64,000 nt of DNA from Owenia fusiformis (lineage: Eukaryota; Annelida; Polychaeta; Sabellida; Oweniidae): positions 16,079,915-16,143,914 of the forward strand of contig CAIIXF020000001.1 in NCBI GenBank assembly GCA_903813345.2, given 5' to 3'. Position numbers and translations under genes: made by a program. Numbering within the stretch: the stretch's first letter is position 1; every line of letters begins with the position of its first letter. The notes under the pieces were generated by a model. That model saw only the letters and a program-made list of their open reading frames with translations. It made no database searches and was not told the DNA's origin. Shown here in pieces: positions 50,501 to 62,412 of the stretch.

Positions 50501-53500
50501 CGCGTATTTCGCCAATTAAAGGCTGAGGTGCATTATGCCGTTGACTAAGATCTAAAAATTTTAAATCTTATCCAAATATGACATTGGGTAGGTGTAATTA
50601 CTGTAGATAAGGTAAATTAGTGTACAGAGCTTGAGGATTCAGAGAATAATGGAATTGAAACCTTTGAAATCCGCGAAATTTAATGGCTGCGAAATTGGTA
50701 TTTCTCAAAATTCGCGAAATTAAAACTCGCGAATAATACCGGGCGTACAGTACTTCGTTCATTTGGATAACTAGCCAATCTGTTAAAGTATTATACCTGG
50801 TATGAAGTTGTCAATGTCTATAGTCTTATAGATTAATTATTCAAAGATTCAAGAATTTAACTTTCATTTTGACGAATAACATCTATGAAACATGACTTAG
50901 AATTCACAACATGCTTCAATAAATAACTTAAAAGGGCAGTTGAATCTCAAACTCCTAATTCTTGAAATGTTGGTTTCAGTTTCAATTTTAGATTCATAAA
51001 TATATTACACATTCTTTTGATTTTTGTGTGAGGTTTTTACTAAAGCCATGACCCCCCTCCCCCCACACACACACATTACACAGTTAATTTTTACATCTAT
51101 TAAACTCAATTCATGACATTTTCAAGCTTTATTTAGCTAGCATTAACACTCAAGACAGCTTTGTTTCCTGGCTATGTTCAGTACAAAAACACTTTCCATT
51201 TAAAAACTTCCAGCCAAGTTCGTAATAATTGTGTTGCAGCAAATTACTTCATAAAACAAATCACTCAATAAAACTTATCTACTACATCAAACTTGCATGA
51301 GAAAACAGTGTCATATATAAATATACAGTTATATCACTAAATGGTGGACATTTAGTCAAGGGACATGATAAAAATGGAGAACAACAAGTCAACAACTGAC
51401 AAATTTTGTAACAGTGGTACATAAGGGGATGCATCAGAAGTTCAATGTCTGATAGGAAACTAAATAAATCTAAATAACTCAACTTCATTTACTTCAGAGT
51501 ATAATGGTTTATTTCCGATGTTTATTTGATAAAGCTAGTTGGATGACTGGCAAAACATGGAAAATAATGAATCTACACAGAAATAAATAAATCTAGTTTT
51601 GAGTTTGACCCCCTCCCTAGATACTAGATACAATGGAAGCTGATCGTAAATTTTTCGCATGTTCTTGTGGACTTGGACATTCGTGGCCTTTGAAATTTGC
51701 TGGATAGCAAACTGAAATAGCTTTGACCCCCCCCCCCTAATTAGATTTATTTGGTTTCCTAGCAGACATTAACTTTTGATGCCTCCCCTAACCATGTAAA
51801 ACGAAAGCATGAGCAAGCCAGACATGAGGTCAGGTTGACATCAGGAATGAGGAAACATGTTGAATGTTACTATGGTATCATAAAATAAATTTGAGTTATA
51901 GTGTTGAAAACTGAGCAACAGGATTCACATCTTTTTTATCACATTTAAAAATGGGCAATGGATGCAGTCAAAAAAGACACAACAGACAAAGTACTAGTTT
52001 GATCAAAGACTCACTTGATAAAGATGGAGAAGAAAAACTGACCGATTTTGTAACAGAGGTATACAACCATGTTAAACTAAAGCACAGTCCAGCTGAGCTT
52101 GCAAGACATGAACTGGACATCAGGACGCGTATTGTACAACCAATCTGTGATACACTGAGCAGTTCACATCCTGCACTAGCAGTATGGGATGTACATTTAA
52201 ATGGAAGTATGTCAAATCAGACAAAGATAGATACACCAAATGAATTGGATTATGTACTTCCAATGGTTCATTCTGATTATATTGAGTTCTTTAAAAATGA
52301 AACATCGGACAAAAAATATAAATGCAAAGTTCATCCCTCACAATGCCCAAAATTATCTCAATATTCAAGATTCATCGACTCCAGTTGTTTACTTTCAAAT
52401 CAATTAATTCAGAAGTTTCTGCCACAAGTTGTGAAGGAAAGTCTCAGTCTATTAGACAGGAACTCAGAGAATAGCCTGATTTACAAGGGTGAGATAAAAC
52501 TTAAGGGGAACCCCATTGAATCATCCAAGCTGAGCATACATGAAGTAGAGCTAGATACAGAAGTACATGGACCAAGTATCCAACTACGTGTTGGAGGATT
52601 ATTATGTGTTACTGATATTGACTTATGTTTCTGCCTGAAGATGCTTGAGTTACCTCATACAAGTAGAAGATTCTACATAGTGGTGCCTGATTATAATGGC
52701 TGGATAAGGTCATATTATGAAATACCAGATGAAAGAGTTAAACGATTAGATGAGCATCACAGAAAGATAGCTGTGACATTGAAGTATATTTTGTCGCAGG
52801 TTAAGAAACATAAGTGGAAATCACGATTTCATTCTCATGCTTTGTTTACTCTGGTCCGTAAACATCAGGCTCAATGTGACAGTAGTGATAGATCACTTGG
52901 GAAATGCTACCATGATATAAATCATAGCGTATGTAAGTTGGTGATTAAATCTATGGAGAATAACAAGTACCGGTATGTTGAGCTTGATAAGACTTTACAT
53001 GAAAATATCAAAGACATAGAATGTCCAGAACTTTCTCTCCTCAAACCTGCAAAAAGTATTCCAACTGACCTATTTGTATTTGCAACATACAATCTTACAA
53101 AACTAAAAGCATCAAAAATGTGTTCTACTGGCTATAGGTGTACAAATCTGATTGATCTGGTGATTAGGGAGTGTTGGTTAGAACTAATGAAACAATGGGC
53201 GCTGCAAAAGAATAGCAAGGTCAAATCTAGTGTGAGGAACCTGATCTTGTCAGCAGAGAATGGACAACTATTCAGAGAGTTGATAGATCAATATGGTGTG
53301 AGTATAGGGGTTTACGAAGGTCTGGAAGTTGATGTACAAAGACTGCTGTCAAGACTGAAGGAGAAGATTAGCTCACAAAGTGAACTCATAGACATTGAAA
53401 CATGGTTAAAGAGGGACACTGGGTATATAGAGCCAACAAAAAGTTCTAAAAAGTAACCCAAATATCCCGTTTAAGGATTCCTATTCTTACTATTGAAAAT

Positions 53501-56500
53501 GGATTCTAGCAATACTATGATCCCACATGAATCTACTTGTTGAGACTCTATCAACTTGAGTTCTTCTGAGAAAATGAGGATCTCAGCAAGACTGTTTTGA
53601 CTTCGGTTTACAATTTTGGGGATACAATGGACTTTAAACCTGCATATTACCATGTATGTTGCATGTATGTCATCATGGGGATAAATCCCGGGGGATAGAT
53701 ACAAAGTCCTCATTATCTCAGAACTCAAATTTATTGAGTCTAAACAAGTAGATTCATATGTGAGAGTATTGGTTGTTGTTTGTTGTTGTTGTTTTTTATT
53801 ATCATAGTAATTTTTTTTACAAAGATTTTTCAAAAAGTTGCCGAAGCAAACATTATTGGCAACTATACATATAAACACACTACAATAAAATTATACAAAA
53901 ATAGACAGATTTTGACAATACAAAAATGGGCTGCTGGTGGTTGGTTGGTAGTTTGGTTGGAGTAGGTGAAAAGAATAGGTAGCATGATCTTATTCAACAA
54001 GTTTGATAGATTCATTAATAAAGGTACTTGTAATAGACAAAACTTCTCTATTTGTTTCAATATTTAAAAAGTTAATTCCATACAAAAGAGTTTCAATTTT
54101 ATCATCTTGTTTTAAATTGTTAAAGGAGAAATTTATGTCATGCATGGTAAATAATCCATTTAGCCTGTCAAGCATTTGGCGTCTTATATCATTGTTGAGG
54201 CGACAGTGTAAGAGGAAATGCTTTGTGGTTTGTTTTAAACCACATCTACATACATCAGAATCGATAGTTGTAAAAGAGTGGGCCATTTTATGTGCATTTA
54301 ACAAGAGGCCAACACGTAATTGGTTCAGTTTGATTTCTAAATTACGGGGAAGAGATAAATTTTGTGAATTTGTCTGAATATTTTGAAAATTTTGGAAGTG
54401 CTTTTTGATTTGGCCTTTAAAAGAAGAGATAGTAGGCACCTGCCTGAGCTGTAATGGTAAGGAGTCCCAAATTTTAGAAAAAAGGATAGCTCCACTATCC
54501 TTGAACCTGGTAGAAATATGTAATGGGATGTGATAGGTTGGCCTATCCCTTAACTCTATTCCTATTGGTACAGGTGTCAAAAGTCTAAAAAATCTCTGAT
54601 ATATGAAGGGCACATATTATGTTTTACCTTGAACATTAACACACCTATGTGTGATAATCGTCTGGCTTCTAAAGTTGGCCAGTTTAGAATTTTCAAAAGT
54701 TTGTCGCCATTTGATCCATGCAGAGCTCCAGATACTAAGATTGCAGCTCTATAGTGCAAGGTATCTAGCAATTTTAAGGTTGTTTTGTTACTGCCGTGGT
54801 ATAAAATGGTAGAATCCATTTTCTATAGTCAGAATAGGAATTCTTAAACAGGACACTAAAGGCCTTTTGAAAATTTTGGTTAGCTCTATTAAATAGGAGG
54901 TAGATTAACCGAACAGAAATAACAGAATTTTTGATTCCACAAAGTTGGTCAATTTTCATTTTGACTGAAAAAATGTATTACTTCCAATTTTGCTATGTGC
55001 ATCTTTCAATGTTTTGATGTTCGTATTCTGCAGTTAGATTTTAATTTTATCAATTTGTCGCGTCGAGGTGTAATAAGACATTTAAAAACAAAGCTTAGCC
55101 ATTCAAAAGTATTTAGCAGTGCTGTAATAATTAACTAATCCTGACTTTACCATGTTAAATACTGTACCATTTTAAAGTATGGATGTAACCTGATATTTTA
55201 AGGGGAGTTGCTAGCAAGTTTCGAATCCTGCCTAGCTGCAGGTTTGGACCTGAACCAATAATTTCACTTATTGGAATAACAAAACAAAACTAAAATAACT
55301 AGAAAACAACAACTCCACGAAGTAGCTCATCCCACCGAACAAAACATGATAAATGGCTGCCATTATGATAAATAGAGGCCATGTTGAAAATTTATCTGTA
55401 TGCATCAGCTCATAAAATTTGAACCAAATCCATCCACTATTATTTGGGTTATCAAACATTTTGAAGCTAAGAGCAGAACTCCTTTGCCTCTAGGCATCAG
55501 CATATAGAATCTGAACCAAATCCCTCAACTAGTATTTGAGTTATCAAAGATTACATACTGTTACAAAGAATGATGGCCATTTTGAAATTCAAGTGCCATC
55601 TTGAAAAGTCATTCTCGACCAGAACTCCTGGGTCCCTTAGGTATCAGCATAACAAATTTGAAACAAATCTGTCCACTGCTATTTGTACAAAAATGGCCAC
55701 CATTTTGAATAGCTGCCATCTTATTAATCTCTTCTTCAGCAAAGCTCTTTTGTCCCTAGGCATTAGCATATGAGCCAGGCCACAGGAAAAGGGGTCTTAT
55801 CACAGATTTTTTCAATATTCTGATTTTTTGTTTACCTTAGAAAGCACAAAAAGACCTTTCAAATGAGCCATGGCTTCTTGTCTCAACAATTTTTCCTTGC
55901 ATATATAGACCAAAAAGTCGGATTTGAATTTAGCACATTTTCCTCTAAATCGTGGGCACATTTTTGCCTCTATAGCACAATTCCAATTTTTGTGATAAGA
56001 CCAGTTTTCCTATGGCCAGGCTCATATATTGAAATTCAAACCAAATCCTTCGACTTGTATTTGAGGTATTATCAAAGATTACATTTTTTTACAAATGGTG
56101 GCCATTTTGAATTGAGTGGCCATACTGAAAATTCCTTCTCAAGCAGAGGTCCTACACCCATAAGGCATAAGCCTATAAAATTTGAATCAAATCTATCCCC
56201 CAGTATTTGAGGTATCACCTGGACACACAAGCAGACAGACGGACGAACCAAGATTTGGTGTTTAAAGGATTAATTATTCAAAACTGCTATTCACACAAAC
56301 AAATGTCAAAAAAATCAGAAGATATTACAGACATTTAAGTACATTTATACAGATTCATTATTCCATAGACTAGACAAAAGAAATGTAAAAAATATTTTGT
56401 CAAGCCACCCCTCTGTCAGAAAATTAGGAAAGATGGCGCCACTATAATACCGAACTAAAAATTCACTGACCACTTTTCACACAAGCATCTCATCTCATTC

Positions 56501-59500
56501 TTAGACCCTGGGGCATGTGCTAAAGGTTGAGATTTAGTCAAATTTTCAATGGGACCCCATCAGCAACAGGAGTGATGGTTTTTCGAATTTTCAATATTAG
56601 GTGAAACACCCACTTGCGTCAATGCAGGAAATGTTCAGAATACTGTATTTTATAATCAATATAACATGATACAGACCTCGTTGGATAGACCTTATCCTCT
56701 CTATGCTCAGCCCAAAGACAAGTCAAATCTTGCTTCATCATTTCATAACGTCGCACACTGTGGATGTGACAGGGCTGTGTCACATGAATTTCTTTGGTTG
56801 ACATGTCAATCAAAGCTGATGGGAATTTACTGCATAACACATCAATAGAGGGGATATTGGTTGTGTCATTATCATCCTGAAATGGCATAACTTGATGGTT
56901 GTCATTTTATTTCAGTGATCTCCCCTCCCAGGGTTTTTGTAAAACAGAGATTAAACAATGCAAGTGAAGACTCTTGCAAATACAATTGTAAAGAATTTTA
57001 GGACTCAGAAATTCTGACAAAGCTAGTAATAGATTCAAGAAATTGTTTCAGCACAATAGCCAATCACTGAGAAAAGTATAGTTGAAGTAACCAAGATGAA
57101 AACCTACCTTGATAATGGCCTGTATGCTAAGGTCCGAATGGTAAGGGAATCTAGGGTTGTCTGATGTGGCAAGTCTTGAGCAATGACGTTCCGTAGCACC
57201 AAGGAAAAGAGCCAGAGTTCTAACTAGCTGAAATGTTGATCATACAATAAACATCAATACTTTCAACTAAACGTACATTATGGCGCTGATGTTATATTAC
57301 AAACTGACTTATGTTAATCATAATGCAGTTAATAACATTTTTGATGTAGGTCTGTGGAATACTGAAAAAGTACGAAATGACATTTGAGCCCAAAGGTAAA
57401 TACATGTTTAATGTACCCTGTCCCTGTAAAGGAGATTGATGATGTGAAGCAGGATAAGCAAAGTAAAAAAACAGTTAACGTATGTACTTGGGACATGACA
57501 GATCCAGCCACAGAACTGTATTATGTTGTCAGCCTGGATACCATTATTGTCATGTCCCATCAAAGTACAAATTATGTGTTTGATACTGATAGAAATATCT
57601 AACCACAACCTTGTTTTATGGCAATGCACATTCGGGGGAATCCCCTATTCAGTTCAATTAACATATTGTATAAAATGAAAATATTGGGGATTGAAAGCCA
57701 AAAAATAATTGGCCGTTTTTCAGATATGTTATTTTTGTCTGTTATGCATGACCCAATACACAGTTTATAAGTAATTTAGTATGTACACTGTATTATACGA
57801 TATGTTAATAAGTAAGTATTTACAAAATGGTGTTTCTGCACTAGGATGAGTGAACTTTGGGACACATTTATAAATTCCTTACTGTGTTTAACTGGCTCTT
57901 TATTTTGCCGACTACTATACTGTGACCACATGTTACTAGATGAGCTGCAATGGCTTTACGCAGGAAGGCATTCTCAATGGGATGGTCTGAGCGGAGCAGG
58001 GTGGTAGAGATCTAGAGAGGGAACAACAATATATGGCATGTTAGGATCAAGTCATCATGCAGCAAGTTACATGTATACAAGATGTCATACAATGCAAAGC
58101 TTATATTCCAGAAAGAACTTGGGGATAAGATCCAGACTGTGTTCCAATTAAAGCAAATATAACTGAACATTGTTTATTGCAAAACTTATTTGAACGGAAG
58201 CAATCAATAATAAACATTTTCTTATTGCATGCAGATGTGAACAATTTTCAATTTTTCAATTGCTATTTCCTCCTGAGATTTAATTTGCCAATCTCAATAT
58301 ATCATTTTATTTTTCAAGTAAACAATTATCTCGAAACTCAAAATTTAATAATGTGTTAAAGCCTGGTAGGAAAGTCAATGCAAAATCATGGTGGGTGTTG
58401 AAAAGGGTGGTCCAAATTAGACAACTTTGAAGTTCAATTACCTTCACCAGAATTTGGGATGGTATTGACCTAAAAACATTCCCTGTGTAATATTTCAACT
58501 CAACTCCATTTGGAAATTTACCCGCCTACTGAACCCCTTACACTACTTACATTTATTGTTGATGGCAGAGCTAGCATACTGAGTGATCTTAGCATTTGTA
58601 TAAAGCTTTGGATGTTCTTTGGCATTGAAAACTCTCCTATAGCACCATTACCAGGGTCCTAGAATAGAAGATGATATAGTACAGTCCATGTATTGGATAG
58701 GGCCTCCTAAGCTTTTGAGGGAAATGTTTTGATGAAGTTTACAAATATGATTGAGCAAATGAGCACAGTAAGATTCAAACAGAATTATTGTCTGATCTGC
58801 CCCATATTACCTTTGAAAACAGAAAGTTGGAGCAGGGAAAATTGATCTGTTGGTCCTTTTCTGTAAAAAATGTTTTCTTAACTTCCTATAGTAAAACTAT
58901 GACAAAAATGAATATGCAAAATATATAAATATTGCAAAGTTCACTTCTAAATAAATGATACATAATGGATAAAATATATGTTTTTTAACAAATTATCATT
59001 TACAATTACAAGTATTTTCCTTTTCTATGCCAATCTAGTTGTTTGCTGTTCAGGGCATTAAATAATTTAAAACTTTTGAGAACTTGAAAACTTACTATAG
59101 ATTGTAGAACTTTCAGCCTACTAATCAGCCTTTTCATCCAAATTACACAGAGGTCATGCCATTTAAGATAGGTTTCTAAATGTTCTAGAGGCACCACTAA
59201 TGATAGTGAATGCACACACTTTCCTACAGTTGACTTAGCACCAAATATAAATGATGTCACTGATATTGACTTTTCTTGAATAACATAGAATTTATCATCA
59301 ATTGTTCGATCGCTAAGATCTCTGGTGATTTCTCCACTAAGCGTATGATTTGCCACAAAGCGCAGGGTCTTTAACTGAGCAGGGGTGGCTTCTTGATTGT
59401 ATGTGTTACTCCAGAGATGTATAATCCTCGGCCCCATTATGTTATCCCAATGCGAAAGAATAATGGCACTGATGATACAGTTATCTGATAAACCATTTGG

Positions 59501-59605
59501 GTCTTTGAGACTGGAGCAACCAAAGCTACTACTAGGGCTAAGCAGATCAAAGAAAACTTCCTCCTTTACACCACCAGGTCCAGGATCATTATATGGATTG
59601 TCCAT
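47523..59605 (-). CDS. C9orf72: C9orf72 orthologue (DENN-family GEF-like protein), 8 coding exons
   Basis: Coding exons on the minus strand: 59096-59605, 58551-58658, 57883-58011, 57108-57227, 56677-56876, 49813-49870, 47952-48061, 47523-47688. All have GT/AG borders and compatible phases, giving 1,401 nt (466 residues plus stop; human is 481). Recognised by WDNIMGPRIIHLW and ANHTLSGEI in exon 1 (uDENN), AAHLVTCGHSIVVG in exon 3, VRTLALFLGATERHCSRL in exons 3-4, HIHSVRRYEMMKQDL in exon 5, ETLVGKLL in exon 6, RRALSLIKLVELD in exon 7 and LTQEGDFHIVLSTAEKLQPG in exon 8. In mammals the protein binds SMCR8 and WDR41 and acts in autophagy, lysosomal and Rab/Arf pathways. The N-terminus has about 25 extra residues compared with human. 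The start is the ATG at 59605; the only upstream in-frame alternative start nearby is a GTG. Intron 5 (49871-56676) hosts another gene on the opposite strand. No GGGGCC repeat was seen. Orthology is very likely; the start choice and UTR exons are less certain. Confidence 0.95.
48142..48542. mobile_element. TA-flanked MITE in C9orf72 intron 6
   Basis: Starts CTGTAGATTGGGTTAATTTG and ends CAAATTAACCCAAACTACAG, flanked by TA on each side. Inner motifs such as TTTGGCAATTTTGCC are repeated in inverted form. Confidence 0.85.
49637..49775. mobile_element. TGTCACCAC-family MITE beside C9orf72 exon 6
   Basis: AAGGCATTAACATGCAAAAT, GTCACCACCTGCCATTTGTT, then AAAGTTGTAGACTATAACAC and GGTGGTAACATAAAA. 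It ends about 40 bases from the exon 6 donor, so it lies within intron 6. Confidence 0.85.
50423..50750. mobile_element. TA-flanked MITE, CTGTACGCCC type
   Basis: CTGTACGCCCAGTATTTTTC at the left and GAATAATACCGGGCGTACAG at the right, TA on both sides, with many TCGCGAA/TTTCGCG motifs inside. Confidence 0.9.
51951..53456 (+). CDS. cGAS-like receptor / Mab-21 family nucleotidyltransferase, intronless, nested in C9orf72 intron 5
   Basis: A 501-residue single-exon protein. Nucleotidyltransferase signature: G85-S86, then E98-x-D100 (LNGSMSNQTKIDTPNELDYV), the arrangement seen in cGAS and cGLRs. The likely third metal-binding acid is D222 in VTDIDLCFCLK, followed by FYIVVPDY (239-248), which matches the equivalent cGAS strand. 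A Cys/His-rich stretch (H305, C309, C319, H321, H325, C328) could bind metal but does not follow the exact cGAS zinc-thumb spacing. The N-terminus MGNGCSQKR fits N-myristoylation (G2, S6) with C5 available for palmitoylation, suggesting membrane anchoring. About 150 residues follow the usual core and look helical. The family makes cyclic dinucleotide or related second messengers when it senses nucleic acids; ligand and product here are unknown. All three acids are present, so activity is plausible. It lies on the strand opposite C9orf72, with no in-frame stop or frameshift. Confidence 0.88.
   Translation: MGNGCSQKRHNRQSTSLIKDSLDKDGEEKLTDFVTEVYNHVKLKHSPAELARHELDIRTRIVQPICDTLSSSHPALAVWDVHLNGSMSNQTKIDTPNELDYVLPMVHSDYIEFFKNETSDKKYKCKVHPSQCPKLSQYSRFIDSSCLLSNQLIQKFLPQVVKESLSLLDRNSENSLIYKGEIKLKGNPIESSKLSIHEVELDTEVHGPSIQLRVGGLLCVTDIDLCFCLKMLELPHTSRRFYIVVPDYNGWIRSYYEIPDERVKRLDEHHRKIAVTLKYILSQVKKHKWKSRFHSHALFTLVRKHQAQCDSSDRSLGKCYHDINHSVCKLVIKSMENNKYRYVELDKTLHENIKDIECPELSLLKPAKSIPTDLFVFATYNLTKLKASKMCSTGYRCTNLIDLVIRECWLELMKQWALQKNSKVKSSVRNLILSAENGQLFRELIDQYGVSIGVYEGLEVDVQRLLSRLKEKISSQSELIDIETWLKRDTGYIEPTKSSKK
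53521..53766. mobile_element. MITE just after the cGAS-like gene
   Basis: CACATGAATCTACTTGTTGA at the left and AACAAGTAGATTCATATGTG at the right; inverted arms of about 60 bases sharing TGAGTTCT.CTGAGA.AATGAGGA. Its start lies 65 bases past the stop codon, so it may be in the 3' UTR. Confidence 0.8.
53990..54959 (-). mobile_element. Broken LINE (non-LTR retrotransposon) 3' coding end
   Basis: Three overlapping minus-strand frames together form the end of a CR1/L2/jockey-type ORF2: 54959-54774 (FKNSYSDYRKWILPFY), 54819-54577 (LLDTLHYRAAILVSGALHG and LNWPTLEARRLSHIG), 54613-53990 (AILFSKIWDSLPLQLR, then CRCGLKQTTKHFLLHC). The last motif is the C-x-C-G...H-x4-C zinc-like end usual in these proteins. 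At least two frameshifts separate the pieces and the catalytic YADD part is absent: a 5'-truncated dead copy inside C9orf72 intron 5. Confidence 0.85.
55305..56255. repeat. ATCCCATCGAACA-family diverged copy in C9orf72 intron 5
   Basis: AACAACTCCACGAAGTAGCT and CATCCCACCGAACAAAACAT at the left, units with AAAATTTGAACCAAATCCAT and GGCCATTTTGAA, and GGACACACAAGCAGACAGAC GGACGAACC at the right. A foreign 130-bp stretch around 55,780-56,000 breaks the unit order. Confidence 0.65.
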
Positions 59606-59635
59606 TGTCACGTTTTAGAGGTCAACTCTCTGGAC

Positions 59636-59896
59636 CTATTGTAAAATCACTCGAATCTCTTTATGGATTTGTATGGTATAAACAAAGTAGTTTGCGAGAG
59701 CAATGTTTGTAAACATAAAAGTATAGACCAGAAGCACGTTCAAACTGAAGAGGTCTATTTCATCAGTGCTGGTCTGAGCCAAGAAGAAAAGGAAGACTAT
59801 GAACATCATAACGATACATGATAGGAAGCTATAGTTTGCAAACAGCAGGACGAGTCTATCTTGGTTCAACACCTGAGATGTCCAATCAGCCCTCAT
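59636..59896 (-). CDS. Small two-span membrane protein ORF directly upstream of C9orf72
   Basis: An 86-codon ATG-initiated ORF with mixed, non-repetitive codon use. Hydrophobic spans lie at about residues 15-40 (VLLFANYSFLSCIVMMFIVF and on) and 49-75, separated by a polar acidic loop (QTSTDEID); the ends are charged (MRADW..., ...IHKEIRVILQ). I do not recognise the family. The stop codon is 30 bases upstream of the C9orf72 ATG on the same strand. It could be a separate small gene, the last exon of an upstream gene, a dicistronic partner, or a long upstream ORF in the C9orf72 leader. The hydrophobic pattern and length make it more gene-like than most ORFs here, but chance cannot be excluded. 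Confidence 0.45.
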   Translation of the reverse strand: MRADWTSQVLNQDRLVLLFANYSFLSCIVMMFIVFLFFLAQTSTDEIDLFSLNVLLVYTFMFTNIALANYFVYTIQIHKEIRVILQ

Positions 59897-59899
59897 TTA

Positions 59900-62412
59900 A
59901 AAGGTGTTTGGTGGGGTACGTGTATACCCCTTAGTTATGTTAAAAATCATAGAATGCAATCTATGGAAATAACTGCTAATGATATGAAATTTCAATATCC
60001 ATATAAGAGTCGTCCCAAAGGCTACATGAGTTTAGTATCAATCTCACACTGGCCTCCTTTTATATTAATCGGTTAAATGCTTTTGTGTAAGCTTCTCCAC
60101 CTGCAAGCAAAACATGCAGATATGATCATATACATAATTGTCAATATGTATAGTCCATTTCAATATTGGGTTGTTTGTGTATCAATAAAACCTTGAGAAA
60201 TTAGCAATCAAAAGACCATCGTATGGCGTATATAGTATCATAGGGAAAATGCATTAATATTTCAAAGACAAAACATTTGTATATTTCAGTTTTATGTGCA
60301 ATAAACCCATGACCTCTTGTAATTTAGGAAGTTTCAGCCATGTTTATTTTTCTTAAATGAAATACATAAGAATTACAGAATTACATGTCAGAAAAGAATA
60401 CAAGAGGCTATCCATTTTATTCGCCATCTGCAAGCAATTCAACATTAACAAAAATTTTGCATATTGTCTTCTTTTTTCTACTTCTTCATCTTTGATTACA
60501 GTAGTCTGACCTTTTGAGGATATTTCGTACTTTGTATGTTTACGTAAAGTATAATTGTCGTGTGATGATGCATAAAATCTTTACAATCGTTTTTAAATCA
60601 TCATTATTTTGTACAAAAACATCAAACTCTCTGCCTTATTAAAAATTTCAAAATTACTTAAGATGTCATTATTTAAGCGGGGGTAAATTTTTGCACTTTT
60701 TATAAATTCGTTAATTTTGCGTGTTTATATTTTTGCGCTGATTCCACTTCTGTATAAACAAAATAAATAAACTTAAGAAAAGTTGCCATATATTTGCAAA
60801 GCATCTTGGGAGTTTTCTGTGCACTGAACGAAAATGCAGTTAACGAATCTGATATCTGAATCTGGGACTGACAAGATGCTTGGCAGTCAATCAAATAAGC
60901 ATGTTGATTACACATACATTTTGAGCACTGTATTGCACTGATTGCAGGGTTAGTTCTAAGACTGATGTTAATTTTGAACTTTTACATGTGAGTTCAGTGC
61001 GCATGTGTGAAGTGAAATTAAGATGTTTGAGATCGTGTTTCACTATAAATAACAACTTTGTGTGCATTACTATCTTATGATTATGACTCGTGAAGCTATA
61101 CTTATATGCACGCACCTACAAACTATGATGCAACATATGGATATGAGGGGTAAGTGCCACGGACTTATAGAAAATCAACAAAATCATAATTTTTTCGTAA
61201 TTTTTACAAATTTTTTTTCCAAGACAACTATCCTTAGTCTATATCCAATATAGACTGAATTTCCTGAGAATTCAGTCTATTGATCATTATGTCCCTCCTG
61301 TGGGAAAAAACAGGAAATTTCCTGCACACAATTATTAATTTAAGGAATCTTCACTTCCAAAAAATAAGCATATTAACAATTCAATTAAGTAGTAAAGTAC
61401 AATTAAATGCTATAAAAAGTAACACAGCATATTGTCAAATGGAAATAAACCTAGGGGAAGTAACAAATATGCAAATTAATTTACTCCATCGCCCATTTTG
61501 AATGGCACTTCCTATGTCAACAAATAATTTTCAATCGCAAATTTTAACATAAGTGGGCTATAGTCTGAATATTTTCATTCCAAATTTCAAAAAAATATCA
61601 GACTGGAGGATATAATCTACAACTATCCTACAGCTAATAATTTGCAGGTCCTTTTTCACGGATGGAGGGCATCCTGCAAATAAAGCAAAAATATACAAAC
61701 TGCGAAATTAAAGACGTCTACAGTATGGTACTGTTAGTCTTTTGATTGCTTTTTTTGAGGTTTTATTGATGCACAGCCCAAGTGAAATGGACAATAAGTC
61801 CATGGGCTTAAATCGTAAGATCATTTTCATTTTTGAAGTAAGCAAAAGTTCTGATTAGTATTCGACCACATGTAAAACCTGTAGGCTACCGCCATGGTGT
61901 AAAGAGTCTTGATAAAAATGTTCAAATGTACACTTTGTGGGCGATAATAGAGTGTGGTCTACATGAAAATAATTCTGACAATTTTATTTCTAATTTTCTG
62001 ACCTAAATAGCAATACTTTCACCTTTTTGCTAGTATGTATCAGCTTTTGTATTTTCTTGGTGATAAAAACATTGTCATAATTCTAATTTTACACGGATTA
62101 TAGACAAAAGGGTAGTAAAACTGAGTACATAACATTTTGCATTTTTTCACTTACCCGGATGTGTCTATATTCTCAACTTAACATGAAACGAAATTAATCA
62201 TCGGACTCCCTGATCGGACTCTGGAATCGGCTGGTTGACAACGCATCCCAAAATAACTCATCTCAAGACAATAAATCCATTAGGCAACTTCTCCTAAGAC
62301 ATCTTATCCCAAAACATCTCATCCCAAGACGATTCATTCCACGATCACAAACATGTACTGCACGAACCGATTAATTCCCGGGTATTGTAACGCGTCCTTG
62401 CTAAATAAATTA
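59900..62412. other. Non-coding DNA upstream of C9orf72
   Basis: No gene supported. A donor-like GAGGG/GTAAGT at 61,145 follows a short open stretch on the plus strand. TCATCCCAAGAC-type units repeat loosely at 62,250-62,340. Confidence 0.4.

Noticed and set aside
53471-53878. 135-codon minus ORF with a poly-Gln/Thr part
   Set aside because: Overlaps a hairpin MITE and a GTTGTT repeat; no domain or exon signals.
54003-54377. 124-codon plus ORF
   Set aside because: Opposite strand of the LINE 3' coding end.
61062-61150. Plus-strand open stretch before GAGGG/GTAAGT
   Set aside because: Could be a first exon, but no downstream exon or conserved peptide was found.
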